Source: Gambelia wislizenii
Lineage: Eukaryota > Chordata > Lepidosauria > Squamata > Crotaphytidae
Assembly (NCBI GenBank): GCA_030847615.1
Contig: JAUMIR010000004.1
Span: 72,075,001 to 72,139,000 of the forward strand
DNA length: 64,000 bases
Direction: 5' to 3'
Shown here: piece after piece, positions 55,192-64,000 of the stretch
Numbering within the stretch: the stretch's first letter is position 1
Layout: every line of letters starts with the position of its first letter
Notes under the pieces: generated by a model
The model's input: the letters and a program-made list of their open reading frames with translations, nothing else
Told to the model about the DNA's origin: nothing
The model's database searches: none
Program-made: the position numbers and the translations under genes

Positions 55192-56103
55192 GGGCTTGAC
55201 TACATGGGGGGTAAAAATCCAATAGAAAATCAGACTTCTTTGGTCTGGAGCTGTACCAGGGCTGCCCCACACAATATTTGGACCACTCTGGTCTGGATTT
55301 AAGTGCCACATCTACCTGCCCCCAAAATCAAAATCTCCCCATCAAATTTTTACCCCCTCCTGTAGGTCCGTCACTGCTGTCTAGTCAGGGACCTCTTCCC
55401 AAAGAGCTTCATGCATGCTATTTAACAAGGCAGATCCCCAGCATACAGCCACTTGTTCTGAGGGTCAGAATGTATATGGTTCCCAGAATGTATATGGTTC
55501 CCAGTGTATGGTTGCTCGCTCTGAAGTCAGAGGGAGTGACTGCAGCAGGCAGAGTCATTCATTCTGACCCTCAGAACGAATTACTCTGCCTGCTGCAGTC
55601 ACTCCCTCTGACTTCAGAGCGAGCAACCATACACTGGGAAGGCAGACCCCCAGCGTGCAGCCAATCATTCTGAGGGTCAGTGCAGGACAATAGGCACCAC
55701 CATTCCCCCCTCCTTGATGCCACCACCACCAGCTCTGCCTTCTCAGTGCATAGTGAATGAGTGACTATGCACTGGAAAGGCAGAGCCAGTGGTGGTGGCT
55801 TGGAGAGGGGAGGAAATGGCAGTGCCTATCAGGCAGAGCTTATCCTGCCTCCCCACCCCATGAAGCCAGTATGGATCCTTTGTCCACACTATAGTTTTCT
55901 CCAGAGTTTCCAGCAAACTCCAGAGAAAACTATGAGTCTTCCAAAACCAGGTTTTAGGTGGTGTACCCTGAGTATGGTGTGGATAGGGTAGTATGTCATG
56001 CAGCACCATCACACCAGATTCAGGGATAATGCTGCATGTTGTGTGGCATTATCTGGCTCAGTTTAGGGAGGATTCGGATTTTATTTCTAGTGCATACAAG
56101 GCC
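55192..56103. mobile_element. Large MITE made of serial palindromes
   Basis: The ends GGGCTTGACTACATGGGG and CATACAAGGCC are degenerate hAT-like inverted repeats. Inside are three successive palindromes. (1) 55497-55642: arms of about 58 bp appear identical (AGTGTATGGTTGCTCGCTCT and its complement). (2) 55690-55830: arms with GCCACCACC and GGTGGTGGC. (3) about 55885-55935: TAGTTTTCTCCAGAGTTT with its complement. A 19-bp unit, GAATGTATATGGTTCCCA, is tandemly doubled at about 55468-55503. No transposase. Confidence 0.7.
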
Positions 56104-57296
56104 TAAAAGAAAAGCAAGACTGTTTCATGGTAATGCTCTTATAGCACCCCTCCCTCCTTTCTCCAGTGAGTTCTCCCATGCCTAGTTATAGGATCACAGC
56201 CTTATGGCTATATCTCCCTGCTGGATCCATCTGGTATAACTGACTGTGACTACAAGAGCTAGTTAAGTGACAGTAAATAATGAATTCCTAAAATCTTTCC
56301 AACCTGTAGCAGGACCTACTTGTGAACTGGTGCAAGCACTCTTATCATGTATATCTCTGGATCTGGTCAAAGGCCAGTGCACTCTCACAGCAGGTGCTTT
56401 TAACCCCTGTAGCTGAGGTCCTGCCTCTCTGGTTAGCTGATGAAGCTCAGTACTGCCATAGCCTTCCAAGGCATATGCTTTCACAGTGCTGCCCAAGCTC
56501 CTCTATGAACAACGTGGGGATTTCCCTGGGAGCCTAACTGGCTGCCTGGGTGTTTGCAGGCCTGGGCGAGAACAAGCTGAAACAGTAAGGAAGGTTTTCC
56601 TTGTGCCGACACAATGTGACAGTCTCGTCCCATTAGTGGCACTTCAGTCAGTTGTTGTTGTGTCATATCCCATTAGTATTTGTTGTTGTCTGTGGGAGGA
56701 GAGAGTGACTAATGTGAAATGGCTCTCAGAACATTCTAGTGAGAAAGCAGAGGAGACTGATACTAGTGCTTGTGTTTCCTGTTAGCAAGAGATTAGCTGC
56801 CTGGATAGCTTGCCCTGTTTTGGTCCATACTGGGGAGAATAACCATCCAGGAATGCCAACACACAGCCTGTTCTACAGATTCCTGCGCTGCTTTCAGAAG
56901 GTATAAAGACTATAATTCTATGGTCTGAGGAACAGGTCCCAGGGGATACACGAAGAAGGAACAGGTCTCCACTTTAGATTATACTTGGTTTTACATTGTA
57001 CTTGAGGGTGCAAACACAGAAAGGGGGGGGGACAGAGGGAGCGAGGGAGGGAAACATTGGATCTTTCCTTCTGACCCTACCAGCTACTGCAGAGGTTTTT
57101 GTGATGGCATCTCCTTCCCCAAATCAGAATTCCAACCTTGGAATGTTTGGAAAATTTAGTGTTGGGCAGAGAGGGAGAAGGGGTCTGAATCCCTGGGCTC
57201 TAAGCCCTCTTAGCACCTCTGGCAAGGAGGGAAATGATGCACAGCAATGGGAGAGTTTTTTTTGTGCTCAGCAGAAAAAAAGGATTTCTGAAGGGA
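56104..57296. other. Unassigned sequence
   Basis: Several overlapping frames on both strands (56263-56785, 56996-57352) show no domain. A G-run lies at 57023-57031. No transposon ends seen. Confidence 0.3.
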
Positions 57297-57524
57297 GAAT
57301 CATAGAATTGGAAGAGACCACAAGAACTATCCAGTCCAACCCCCTACCATGAAGGAACACACAAAGCATGCCCAACAGATATGGCCACCCAGCCTCTGTT
57401 TAAAAACCTCCAAGGATGGAGACTCCATCACACTTTGAGGCAGAGCGTCACACTGCTCTTACCATCAGGAAGTTCTTCTGAATGTTTAGGTGGAATCTCT
57501 TTTCCTGTAGTTTGAGTCCATGTC

Positions 57525-58263
57525 ATGCCCCGTGGGATGAGGGTATGGAATCAGAGGAGGAGGAGGACATGACAGGGAATGGTCCTATGGACCTTGGCAC
57601 AGGTTTATCTACACCTGTGCCAGCAGGGAACCCTACCAACCTGGAGGCTCAAGGAGAGGAAGAGCCTAGCCCTAGTGGGTTGGCACCACTCCCAACAGAG
57701 AGTCCTGCCAATTCAGATAAGGATGAAGAAAAAGAGACAGACTTACCTTCACCATCATACACGTAGCACCGAGCTCAGAAGGAAGCTCTAAGGAAATCTC
57801 TGAGACTTTATGAGAAAAACCTGCTTGTCAAGAAGCACCTGACAAAGCCTTGATTGCTGTATATATACTTGGGAAGCAATGGAGGCTTTGTCAGAGATCA
57901 ACTGATCTTCCTGGAGAAAGCTTCCTGTCGACTTTGTTGCCTTGATCCTTGCTGCATTGACTTCTGCCTTGACCTCAGACTGTTCCTGACTGCACTGTTG
58001 CCTGATCCTGCTGACCCACTGACCTACTTCTTGACTACGCTGCCTTCTGTAAGCCTTGACCTTTGGACTGCATTCAGGACTCTTCTCTGTGTGCCTTCTT
58101 GCTTGTATTGCTGCTTCTTCAAGAAATGGAACCTTGCTTGTTCCGAACATTATCTCGCTCCCCTTAATTAACTTTGCTATCACTGGGAGTTGGCTGCTTT
58201 CCCAGATCTTGTTTATCCTGTCACTGGCATTTTGGGCTGCTTTCCCAGACAGTCCATTACTCT
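57525..58263. mobile_element. LTR-like insertion in CR1, 739 bp
   Basis: ATGTC stands on both sides (57520-57524 and 58264-58268), and the CR1 sequence is continuous if one copy and the insert are removed. The right half is rich in spaced TTGAC/CTGAC motifs (57950-58090), as in LTRs of some squamate Gypsy-type elements. The 94-codon frame at 57482-57766 is acidic and proline/serine-rich without a known domain. No pol is present. The LTR call is by analogy. Confidence 0.55.
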
Positions 58264-58856
58264 ATGTCCTAGTCTCTGGAGCAGCAAAAAACAAGCTTGC
58301 TTCATCCTCAGTATGACATCCCTTGAAATATTTAAACATGGCCATCATGTCCCCTCTTAACCTCCTCTTCTCCAGGCTAAACATACCCAGCTCCCTAAGT
58401 TGCTCCTCATAGGGCATGGCTTCCAGACCTTTCACCATTTTGGTCTCCCTCCTCTGGGTATATTCCAGCTTGTCAGTATACTTCTGGAATTGTGGTGCCC
58501 AGAACTGGATACAGTATTCCAGGCGAGGTCTGTCCAAAGCAGGATAGAGCGGCACTGTTACTTCCCTTGATCTAGACACTATACTCCTATTGATGCAGCC
58601 TAGAATCACATTGGCTTTTTTAGCTGCTGCATCACATTGCTGACTCATGTTCAGCTTGTGGTCCACTAAGACTCCTAGATCCTTTTATATGCACTGCTGT
58701 CAAGCCAGGTTTCACCCATCCTATATCTGTGTATTTCATTTTTTCTGCCTAAGTGTAGTACTCTACACTTCTCTCTGCTGAAATTCATTTTGTTAGTTTT
58801 GGCTCAGCTTTCTAATCTGTTAAGGTCATTTTGAAGTCTGTACCTGTCCTCTGGGA

Positions 58857-59226
58857 CAGTGGTTCTTAACCTGTAGTCCTTGGACCCCCCAGGAGGCCAC
58901 AATGTCCTCACAGGGGGTCATTAAAGCTTGAAGGCTGCTCAGCCCATCTCTTCCCTGCTGTGAAGTGGCCACATGACAGGAGCCAAGGCAAGCTGGCTTA
59001 ACCTGTGTGTTCCTATTCAATCTGCTCCGGACACAAACTTGGAGGAAGAAACAAGAGAAAAAAGTATTCCTCCCCTTCCAGTGCTTCTGAGGGAAAGTTT
59101 AATGGACAGTGTAATTGTATTATTGTTGTTGTTGTTGTTTTAAATCTTGAGTTAAGTCTTGGGGATCCACAGCAACAAAAGATATTTAAAGGGGGCCCCT
59201 AGTAAAGAAAAGGTTAAGAGCCACTG
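58857..59226. mobile_element. hAT-Charlie/SPIN-type MITE in CR1
   Basis: The termini CAGTGGTTCTTAACCTG and AGGTTAAGAGCCACTG are a textbook hAT terminal repeat. Flanks CTCTGGGA and CTCTGAAG (8 bp) match at 5 of 8. 370 bp, with a (GTT)n run at about 59122-59138 and no transposase. Confidence 0.9.
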
Positions 59227-59815
59227 CTCTGAAGTATTAGCAACCCCTCCTAATTTGGTGTCATCTGAAAATTTGATAAGCATCATCCATGTCATTGATA
59301 AAGATCTTGAATAGCACTGGGCCCAGGACTGAACCCTATAGCACCCCGCTAGTCACTTCTCTCCAGGATGAAGAAGGGCCATTGGTGAGCACTCTTTGGG
59401 TTCAGTTGGTCAACCAATTACAAATCCACCTAACAGTAGCCTTGTTTAGACCACATTTTACTAGCTTGTTTGCAAGAGTATCATGAGGGCCCTTGTCAAA
59501 GGCCTTACTGAAACCAAGATATGCTACATCCACACATTCCTTTCATCTATCAAGCTTGTGACTCTATTTAAAAAAAAGAAAAAAGAAAAGAGAGAGAGAG
59601 ACTGAGAGAGAGAAAGACACAGAGAGAAGATTAGTTTGGCATGACTTGTTTTTGAGAAACCCATGTTGACTTTTACTGATCATGGCATCCCTTTCTAAGT
59701 GCTTACAGACTGTTTAATGATCTGCTCTGGAATCTTTCCATGTATTGATGTCAGGCTGACTGGGCAGTAATTATTTTGGTCCTCTCCCCCCTTTTTTTAA
59801 AGATGGGGAGAAAAG

Positions 59816-60144
59816 AGAGGAGAGTTAGTTCCCACCATGCTTCTGCTCTGCCAGTGAGAATCCAGCAGGGCTTTAGATATGTCAGTGCTCTCTCTCCAGC
59901 TCTTCCTCCCATTTAGGAGTCCTAATGAGTTCTACATGGCTAAGGCAAGGTTTTGAATGAGGGACTTCTTTCTCAGTTCATTTGTAGCCAGCTGTTGCAG
60001 CAGCTCGCAAGTTATAGCAAGGACCATTTTTAGCCTAGAAAGTGTTGAGTAATGAAAAATAGAAAGCTGAAAGATATTTAAAATAAAATGAAAAATGGAC
60101 CCTGCATCAAAATGTTTCCTAGCATTGTTATTGTTGTTGGGGAT
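59816..60144. other. Unassigned sequence
   Basis: No element identified. Confidence 0.3.
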
Positions 60145-60350
60145 GAGGAAGAGGATGTTCATTTATATCCCACTCCTCCTCTAATGTACCAGAGTTTATG
60201 TCATGAGTCTCCTCCTTCCCACTTTATTCTAATAAACCTCTGAAGTAGGTCAGATGGGGAAGGGCTGGTCAGAAGTCACAGAGTTCCATGTCTCTGTGGG
60301 GACCTGAATCTGGTTGTTGCAAGTCCAAGCCCAGCTGTTTAAACACTTTT
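60145..60350 (-). mobile_element. tRNA-type SINE, decayed
   Basis: TTTATATCCCACTCCTCCTC, CTCTGAAGTAGGTCAGATG and GGGGACCTGAATCTGGTTG run in the order of a common reptile SINE in antisense, the last being a decayed B-box region. The head is barely preserved. Confidence 0.4.
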
Positions 60351-60854
60351 TCATTTAGCAAGGCATATCTGCATTCAGCAGGTCCCTCCATTCCTCCACT
60401 CTGTCCTAACTCCAGCTTTTTGCTTTTCTGTTCCAACTGACTCTCAACCTCCCATGTCTACTAAGCATCTCTTCTCTTCATCGTCTTGCTGCAGCTGTTT
60501 CTTTACAGTAAGAAAAACCACAACCCAATTTTTATACTTCTGTGAATGTCAGGATCCTGCCAGTAATACTGATGCCTTCCTCTTCTTTCTAAGTGGTGCT
60601 GTATTGCTTTCATTCTGCCCACACTTGCCATCTGAGTTTAACTGACAAAGAAGTGGTGTCTCTATTCACTGTGGTGTTTACAAATGGATTTCAGAAAATA
60701 CAAAAACTGATCTGCATGTCTTTAAAAAAAAACCTCAGCATCGCAGGTAGTTCTTCATGTGAGTAATTAGATTTCTTACTGAACTTAGGGCCATACTCCA
60801 GACTCTATGTATAAAAAAATTGCCCAGGTTCTTAGTGTTGTAACCAGCAGGCAT
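60351..60854. other. Unassigned sequence
   Basis: No element identified. Confidence 0.3.
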
Positions 60855-60975
60855 GAACAACTTGTAGGCCTCCAGATGTTACTAGACTGCAGTGTCCACC
60901 ATCCCTCACCATTGGCTATGCTGGTTAAAGCTGATGGGGATTACATTCCAAGAACATCTGCAAGGCCACAGGTTG
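60855..60975. repeat. Short imperfect palindromic repeat
   Basis: CTTGTAGGCCTCCAGATGTT and AACATCTGCAAGGCCACAGG are imperfect complements around CTATGCTGG. It is related to 41330-41455. Confidence 0.65.
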
Positions 60976-61162
60976 CTCACCCCTGGTATGCAGCACATTA
61001 CTAGATAGATAGTTAGCTTCTTGGAAATATCTTCTAATAGAAGGGAAGAGCTTCTGAGCATTTTAAAAGCTTCAGATCATTATTTTGTCACAGATATAAT
61101 GTATTTCTCACATGGAGTCTTTGCAGTACCTATTGTGATAGCATAAGTGTTAAGGTTAAGAA

Positions 61163-62180
61163 GTCAGCATGGTGTAGTGGTTTGAGCATTTGGATGACTC
61201 TGTAAACCAGGGTTCAAATCCCTGCTCAGCCATAGAAACCCCTGACCATGGGCAAGTCACATTTTTTCAGCCTCAGAGGAAGGCAAAAGCAAACCCACTC
61301 CAAAGAAATCATGCCAAGAAACCCCTGTGATAAGTTCGCCTTAGGTTTGCTGTAAGTTAGAAACAACTTGAAGGCAACGTGAAGTCAAAGGCATTCACAG
61401 CTGGCATCCATAGGTTTTCCTTGTTTTTTTTCTGGGCTGTGAGGCCGTGTTCTGGAAGAGTTTATTTCTGATGTTTTGCCTGCATCTGTGGCTGGCGTCT
61501 TCAGAGAATGGTTGGGTAGGAGTGTGTGTGTGGGGGGTTATATACTTTGAGTCCCTGTTGGAGAGGATATGCAAATTTGTGTATTTGAATGGCTAGTTTC
61601 TGGGTGGGGATATGCAAGGAGGATTAGTGTCTGGCTAATGGTTGGCTAATGGTCCATTGTCTGCTGGAAATCCCCCTGTCCCTGGGTGGAGTTCATTTGC
61701 ATGTGTTGAGTTTTGATTTTAGTGTTTTTCCTTGATTTTGTTTATTTTTAGTGTTTCTTCTTTTGAAATCCACAAACATCTAGACAACTTCAACAGGAAA
61801 GAAGAAACCCTAAAAATAAATAAAATCTGGCTGCCAGTCTTGAAAAACACTAAAATAAAAACTTAACACATGCAAGTGAACTCCACGTAGGGACAGGGGG
61901 ATTTCCAGCAGACAACGGACCATTAGCCAATAATTAGTCAGACACTAATCCTTCTTGCATATCTCCACCCAGAAACAAGCCATTCAAATACACAATTTAC
62001 ATATCCTCTCCAACAGGGGCTCACAGTCTATACCCCACACACACTCCTACCCAACCATTCTTTGAAGATGCCAGCCACAGATGCAGGTGAAACTTCAGAA
62101 ATAAACTCTTCTAGAACACGGCCTCACAGCCCAGGAAAAAAAACAAGGAAAACCTATAACTTGAAGGCACATAACACCAG
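61163..62180 (+). mobile_element. Sauria-type SINE (near full length), split by Penelope
   Basis: The head CAGCATGGTGTAGTGGTTTG has an A-box-like part and GGTTCAAATCC (61211-61221) is the B box. The body GGGCAAGTCACATTTTTTCA, AGCCTCAGAGGAAGGCAAA follows, and the Bov-B-like tail AAGTTAGAAACAACTTGAAG ends at 61376. The tail resumes at 62170 with CATAACACC after the insertion. It is the best copy in the window and the reference for the others. It was a RNA polymerase III unit whose mobility relied on Bov-B enzymes. Confidence 0.9.
61377..62157. mobile_element. Penelope-like element, head-to-head inverted copy in a SINE
   Basis: The left arm (61377-61763, minus) and right arm (61764-62157, plus) are the same 3' segment in opposite orientations. 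Each includes the ORF C-terminus (right arm reads FEIHKHLDNFNRKEETLKIN, then KIWLPVLKNTK) and the 3' UTR with GATGCCAGCCACAGATGC. AACTTGAAGGCA (12 bp) flanks both sides (61365-61376 and 62158-62169). Penelope copies are known for inverted or partial terminal duplications. No RT or GIY-YIG core is present. Confidence 0.9.
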
Positions 62181-63912
62181 CAAGAAAGTGCTAAGATTGA
62201 ATATAACTGACAATTACCTATGCATGGGGGTTGGAAAAAGATCCTTTTTTTGGAATAAATTCCCAGAATCTCCCAGCCAGGACAGCCAATGTCCGTGATG
62301 GCCAGGCCTCTCTGGGAGCTGTATTCCAAAAAGTAACCTTTCCCTGCTCTGCTTGTGTTAACATACTGAGGTTGTTTCCATACCATCTGGAATTGTTGTC
62401 CTTTGTTCAGTCACTATTTGTGGGAATGCAAGGTCCTGTTGCTGGCTTGTGGAATTGTAACATTTTACTTGTCATCCACTTGCCTCCCAAACTGATTTGT
62501 GACTGTAAAAAAAGAAAAGAAAAAGGACACAGTTGCAGCACTGAACTGTCCAGACTGGACTGCCAAATGTCCTGTGGAGGCTGAATTAGTAATCTCATCC
62601 TTGCAACTTTCTGCCCTGCTATTATTCTGTCCTGTTCATCAGATCAACAGCATTTCTTACTAATAATATCTTAACTAGGCAGGAGGTGGGTCTGTACCTA
62701 TTAATGTGTTCTCAGTTCCTTCTTTTTTCTTTCAAAGTAGTGCTGCTCGAGGACCTCAACATGGAAGCAGTCCTGATTCCTGAATGATATTAGGATGACT
62801 ACAATGGAATAGAAGCTGAGCAAACATGTTTTCCCACTCAGAGTACAATGAGCAGACTGTCTTGCTGTATTGTTCAAGCAACATCAGACTACTAGTTGCG
62901 GCCGCTGCTGCTGTCGTTTAATGTTCAAACTAGTTCTGGACAATTCAAAGGCTTCATAGCTAACACCTCATACTGAGGAGACATAGGATGGCATCCTGTT
63001 CATGACATTGTAAATTTTGGCACTCAGGTTTATGGTTGTTGCATCCCTCCATTTATGGGACTGCCTCTATGGTAGGTTTGTGTGTGTGTGCGTGCGTGCA
63101 CACTGGGAGATAGCTATGACAACAGGACTTCAACTGTCAGGGAGAAGAATGCCATGCCTCCTGTCTCTCCTCCCTGAAAATCTGCCCTTGTAATGCTGCC
63201 TCTCCCCCTGACATAGCCATGTCAGGCTGGTGGGGTGGTGTTGGCTGAGAAGCATCTGACTGTGTCTGTGCACAATAACAATGTAATCTTTCTGGACTTC
63301 TAGAAGGCTCCAGGAAAGTTCTGGAGGATACCTTCATTATTTTTCATCTTGCTATAGGCACATAGCCAGACACTACTTAGCCATCCCTCACTCTCCACCA
63401 CTCAGTCATGGCCAGGTTAGGGGTAAGGAAGCATGAAAAAGGTGGGTTTTCAGGAGGGCTTAGTCATTGTGTGAGGGAGCTAGAGATTTCCAGTCCCAAC
63501 AAAACAAGTAATATGCAGGCAAAAGTTGCCAGGGACTTACACCTGCATGTATATCAATAATAGGATGGCAGCTATTATTGCCTGTCTGTCACATCTCCAT
63601 CTGTGCCTGAAGTGGTCCCTGCACTATAAGTATGCAATGGTCCTGAGATACCTTAGTGAGTCTGGCCCCCACTTCCAGGCTATGCAATTCCTTGTGTAAG
63701 CCTAGGGTCCAGTTTGTGGAGAATGGGATAGCCGGAGGCTTCTATCTCAGTGCTGTGGTATATTTCAGACCTTAAAGCAGCTATCCAAAGTACTGAATTC
63801 TATTTTAGGCATAAGGTTCAGCACCTTGGATAACACCTTCAAAGTATGGAATGATAAACCAAGTGACCAGGTGGGAATCTGCCCTTCTGTGATGGAAATA
63901 ACATTACACTGG
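62181..63912. other. Mostly unassigned, with a short inverted repeat at 62240-62330
   Basis: GGAATAAATTCCCAGAATCT and CTCTGGGAGCTGTATTCC are imperfect complements, similar to 48590-48662. GCGGCCGCTGCTGCTG (62898-62913) is a small GC-rich island. A TG/CG-mixed run is at 63080-63098. No genes identified. Confidence 0.35.
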
Positions 63913-64000
63913 TATAAGGCTTTTGCCAAGGTCCCCCATGACATTTTTGCAAAAAAGTTAGTAACATGTGGGCTAGACAATGCAACAGTTAGGTGGATTT
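63913..64000 (+). pseudogene. CR1 reverse-transcriptase fragment, cut by the window edge
   Basis: The open frame reads YKAFAKVPHDIFAKKL, then CGLDNATVRWI. This is the CR1 RT block normally written KAFDxVPHDIL...YGL...TVRWI; the usual D of KAFD is A here. The homology begins abruptly at 63913 and runs off the right end. Confidence 0.85.

Larger units (their letters stand above)
57297..59815 (-). mobile_element. CR1 LINE, 3' half, split by LTR-like and hAT insertions
   Basis: The pieces are 57297-57524, 58269-58856 and 59227-59815. The left piece is the antisense 3' UTR. The middle contains the minus frame 58666-58262: AAKKANVILGCIN, SREVTVPLYPAL, QFWAPQF, PYEEQLRELGMFSLEKRRLR, the conserved CR1 C-terminal block. 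The right piece continues into the antisense RT region (CCCAGGACTGAACCCTATAG, GAAACCCATGTTGACTTTTA). A GA-rich run (59569-59627) interrupts it. This is the longest CR1 in the window, but it has many stops. Confidence 0.85.

Noticed and set aside
61163..61240. Possible tRNA gene
   Set aside because: A and B boxes are present, but the sequence continues as a SINE body and shows no credible cloverleaf or terminator.
1..64000. A new defence, biosynthetic or regulatory gene system
   Set aside because: No cluster of intact genes is present; all recognisable coding sequence is retrotransposon-derived and broken.

Overview
The window looks like vertebrate nuclear DNA, most probably from a squamate reptile (lizard or snake). 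The reason is the repeat mixture rather than any gene: tRNA-headed SINEs with a Bov-B-like tail (Sauria type), a 5S-rRNA-headed SINE, Bov-B (RTE), CR1, L2-like and L1 LINEs, Penelope-like elements, and many non-autonomous DNA transposons. The species cannot be fixed from what is visible. I found no convincing host exon, tRNA gene, rRNA gene or CRISPR array. Almost every reading frame over 60 codons is either retroelement debris or chance.

Layout. 0-4 kb: two L2-like LINE 3' ends, a Penelope reverse-transcriptase (RT) fragment, a third L2/CR1-like piece and a Sauria-type SINE. 4-10 kb: an antisense LINE tail, a hAT-like element inserted in a tRNA-SINE, a second copy of that hAT-like family, and a small hAT MITE containing a Tc1/mariner-like fragment. 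10-15 kb: a CR1 copy with a 5' inversion and a head-to-head Penelope copy. 15-20 kb: a 5S-SINE, a palindromic MITE end, a GC-rich minisatellite and a plain AT-rich stretch. 20-23 kb: a Bov-B LINE split by an L2 tail and by a hAT-like element, then an almost perfect 348-bp palindrome. 24-31 kb: another 5'-inverted CR1, and a second Bov-B copy split by an LTR-like element and a Tc1/mariner-like MITE.

31.2-38.1 kb is the best-resolved part. A nearly full-length L1 (31598-37468, minus strand, 16-bp target duplication) lies inside a MITE with inverted ends (31354-38069), which lies inside a Sauria-type SINE (31226-38117). 38-64 kb holds an antisense Bov-B RT, several palindromic MITEs, a second LTR-like element, CR1 tails, a split CR1 carrying an LTR-like and a hAT insertion (57297-59815), a SINE split by a head-to-head Penelope copy (61163-62180), and a CR1 RT fragment running off the right edge.

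The elements do not form a pathway. They give a relative history: SINE, Bov-B and CR1 copies are repeatedly the hosts, while hAT-like, mariner-like, LTR, L1 and Penelope copies are the later arrivals. Nothing here resembles a previously undescribed defence or metabolic system. The more unusual signals are structural: long palindromes, shared chimeric junctions, inverted retroelement arms and deep nesting.
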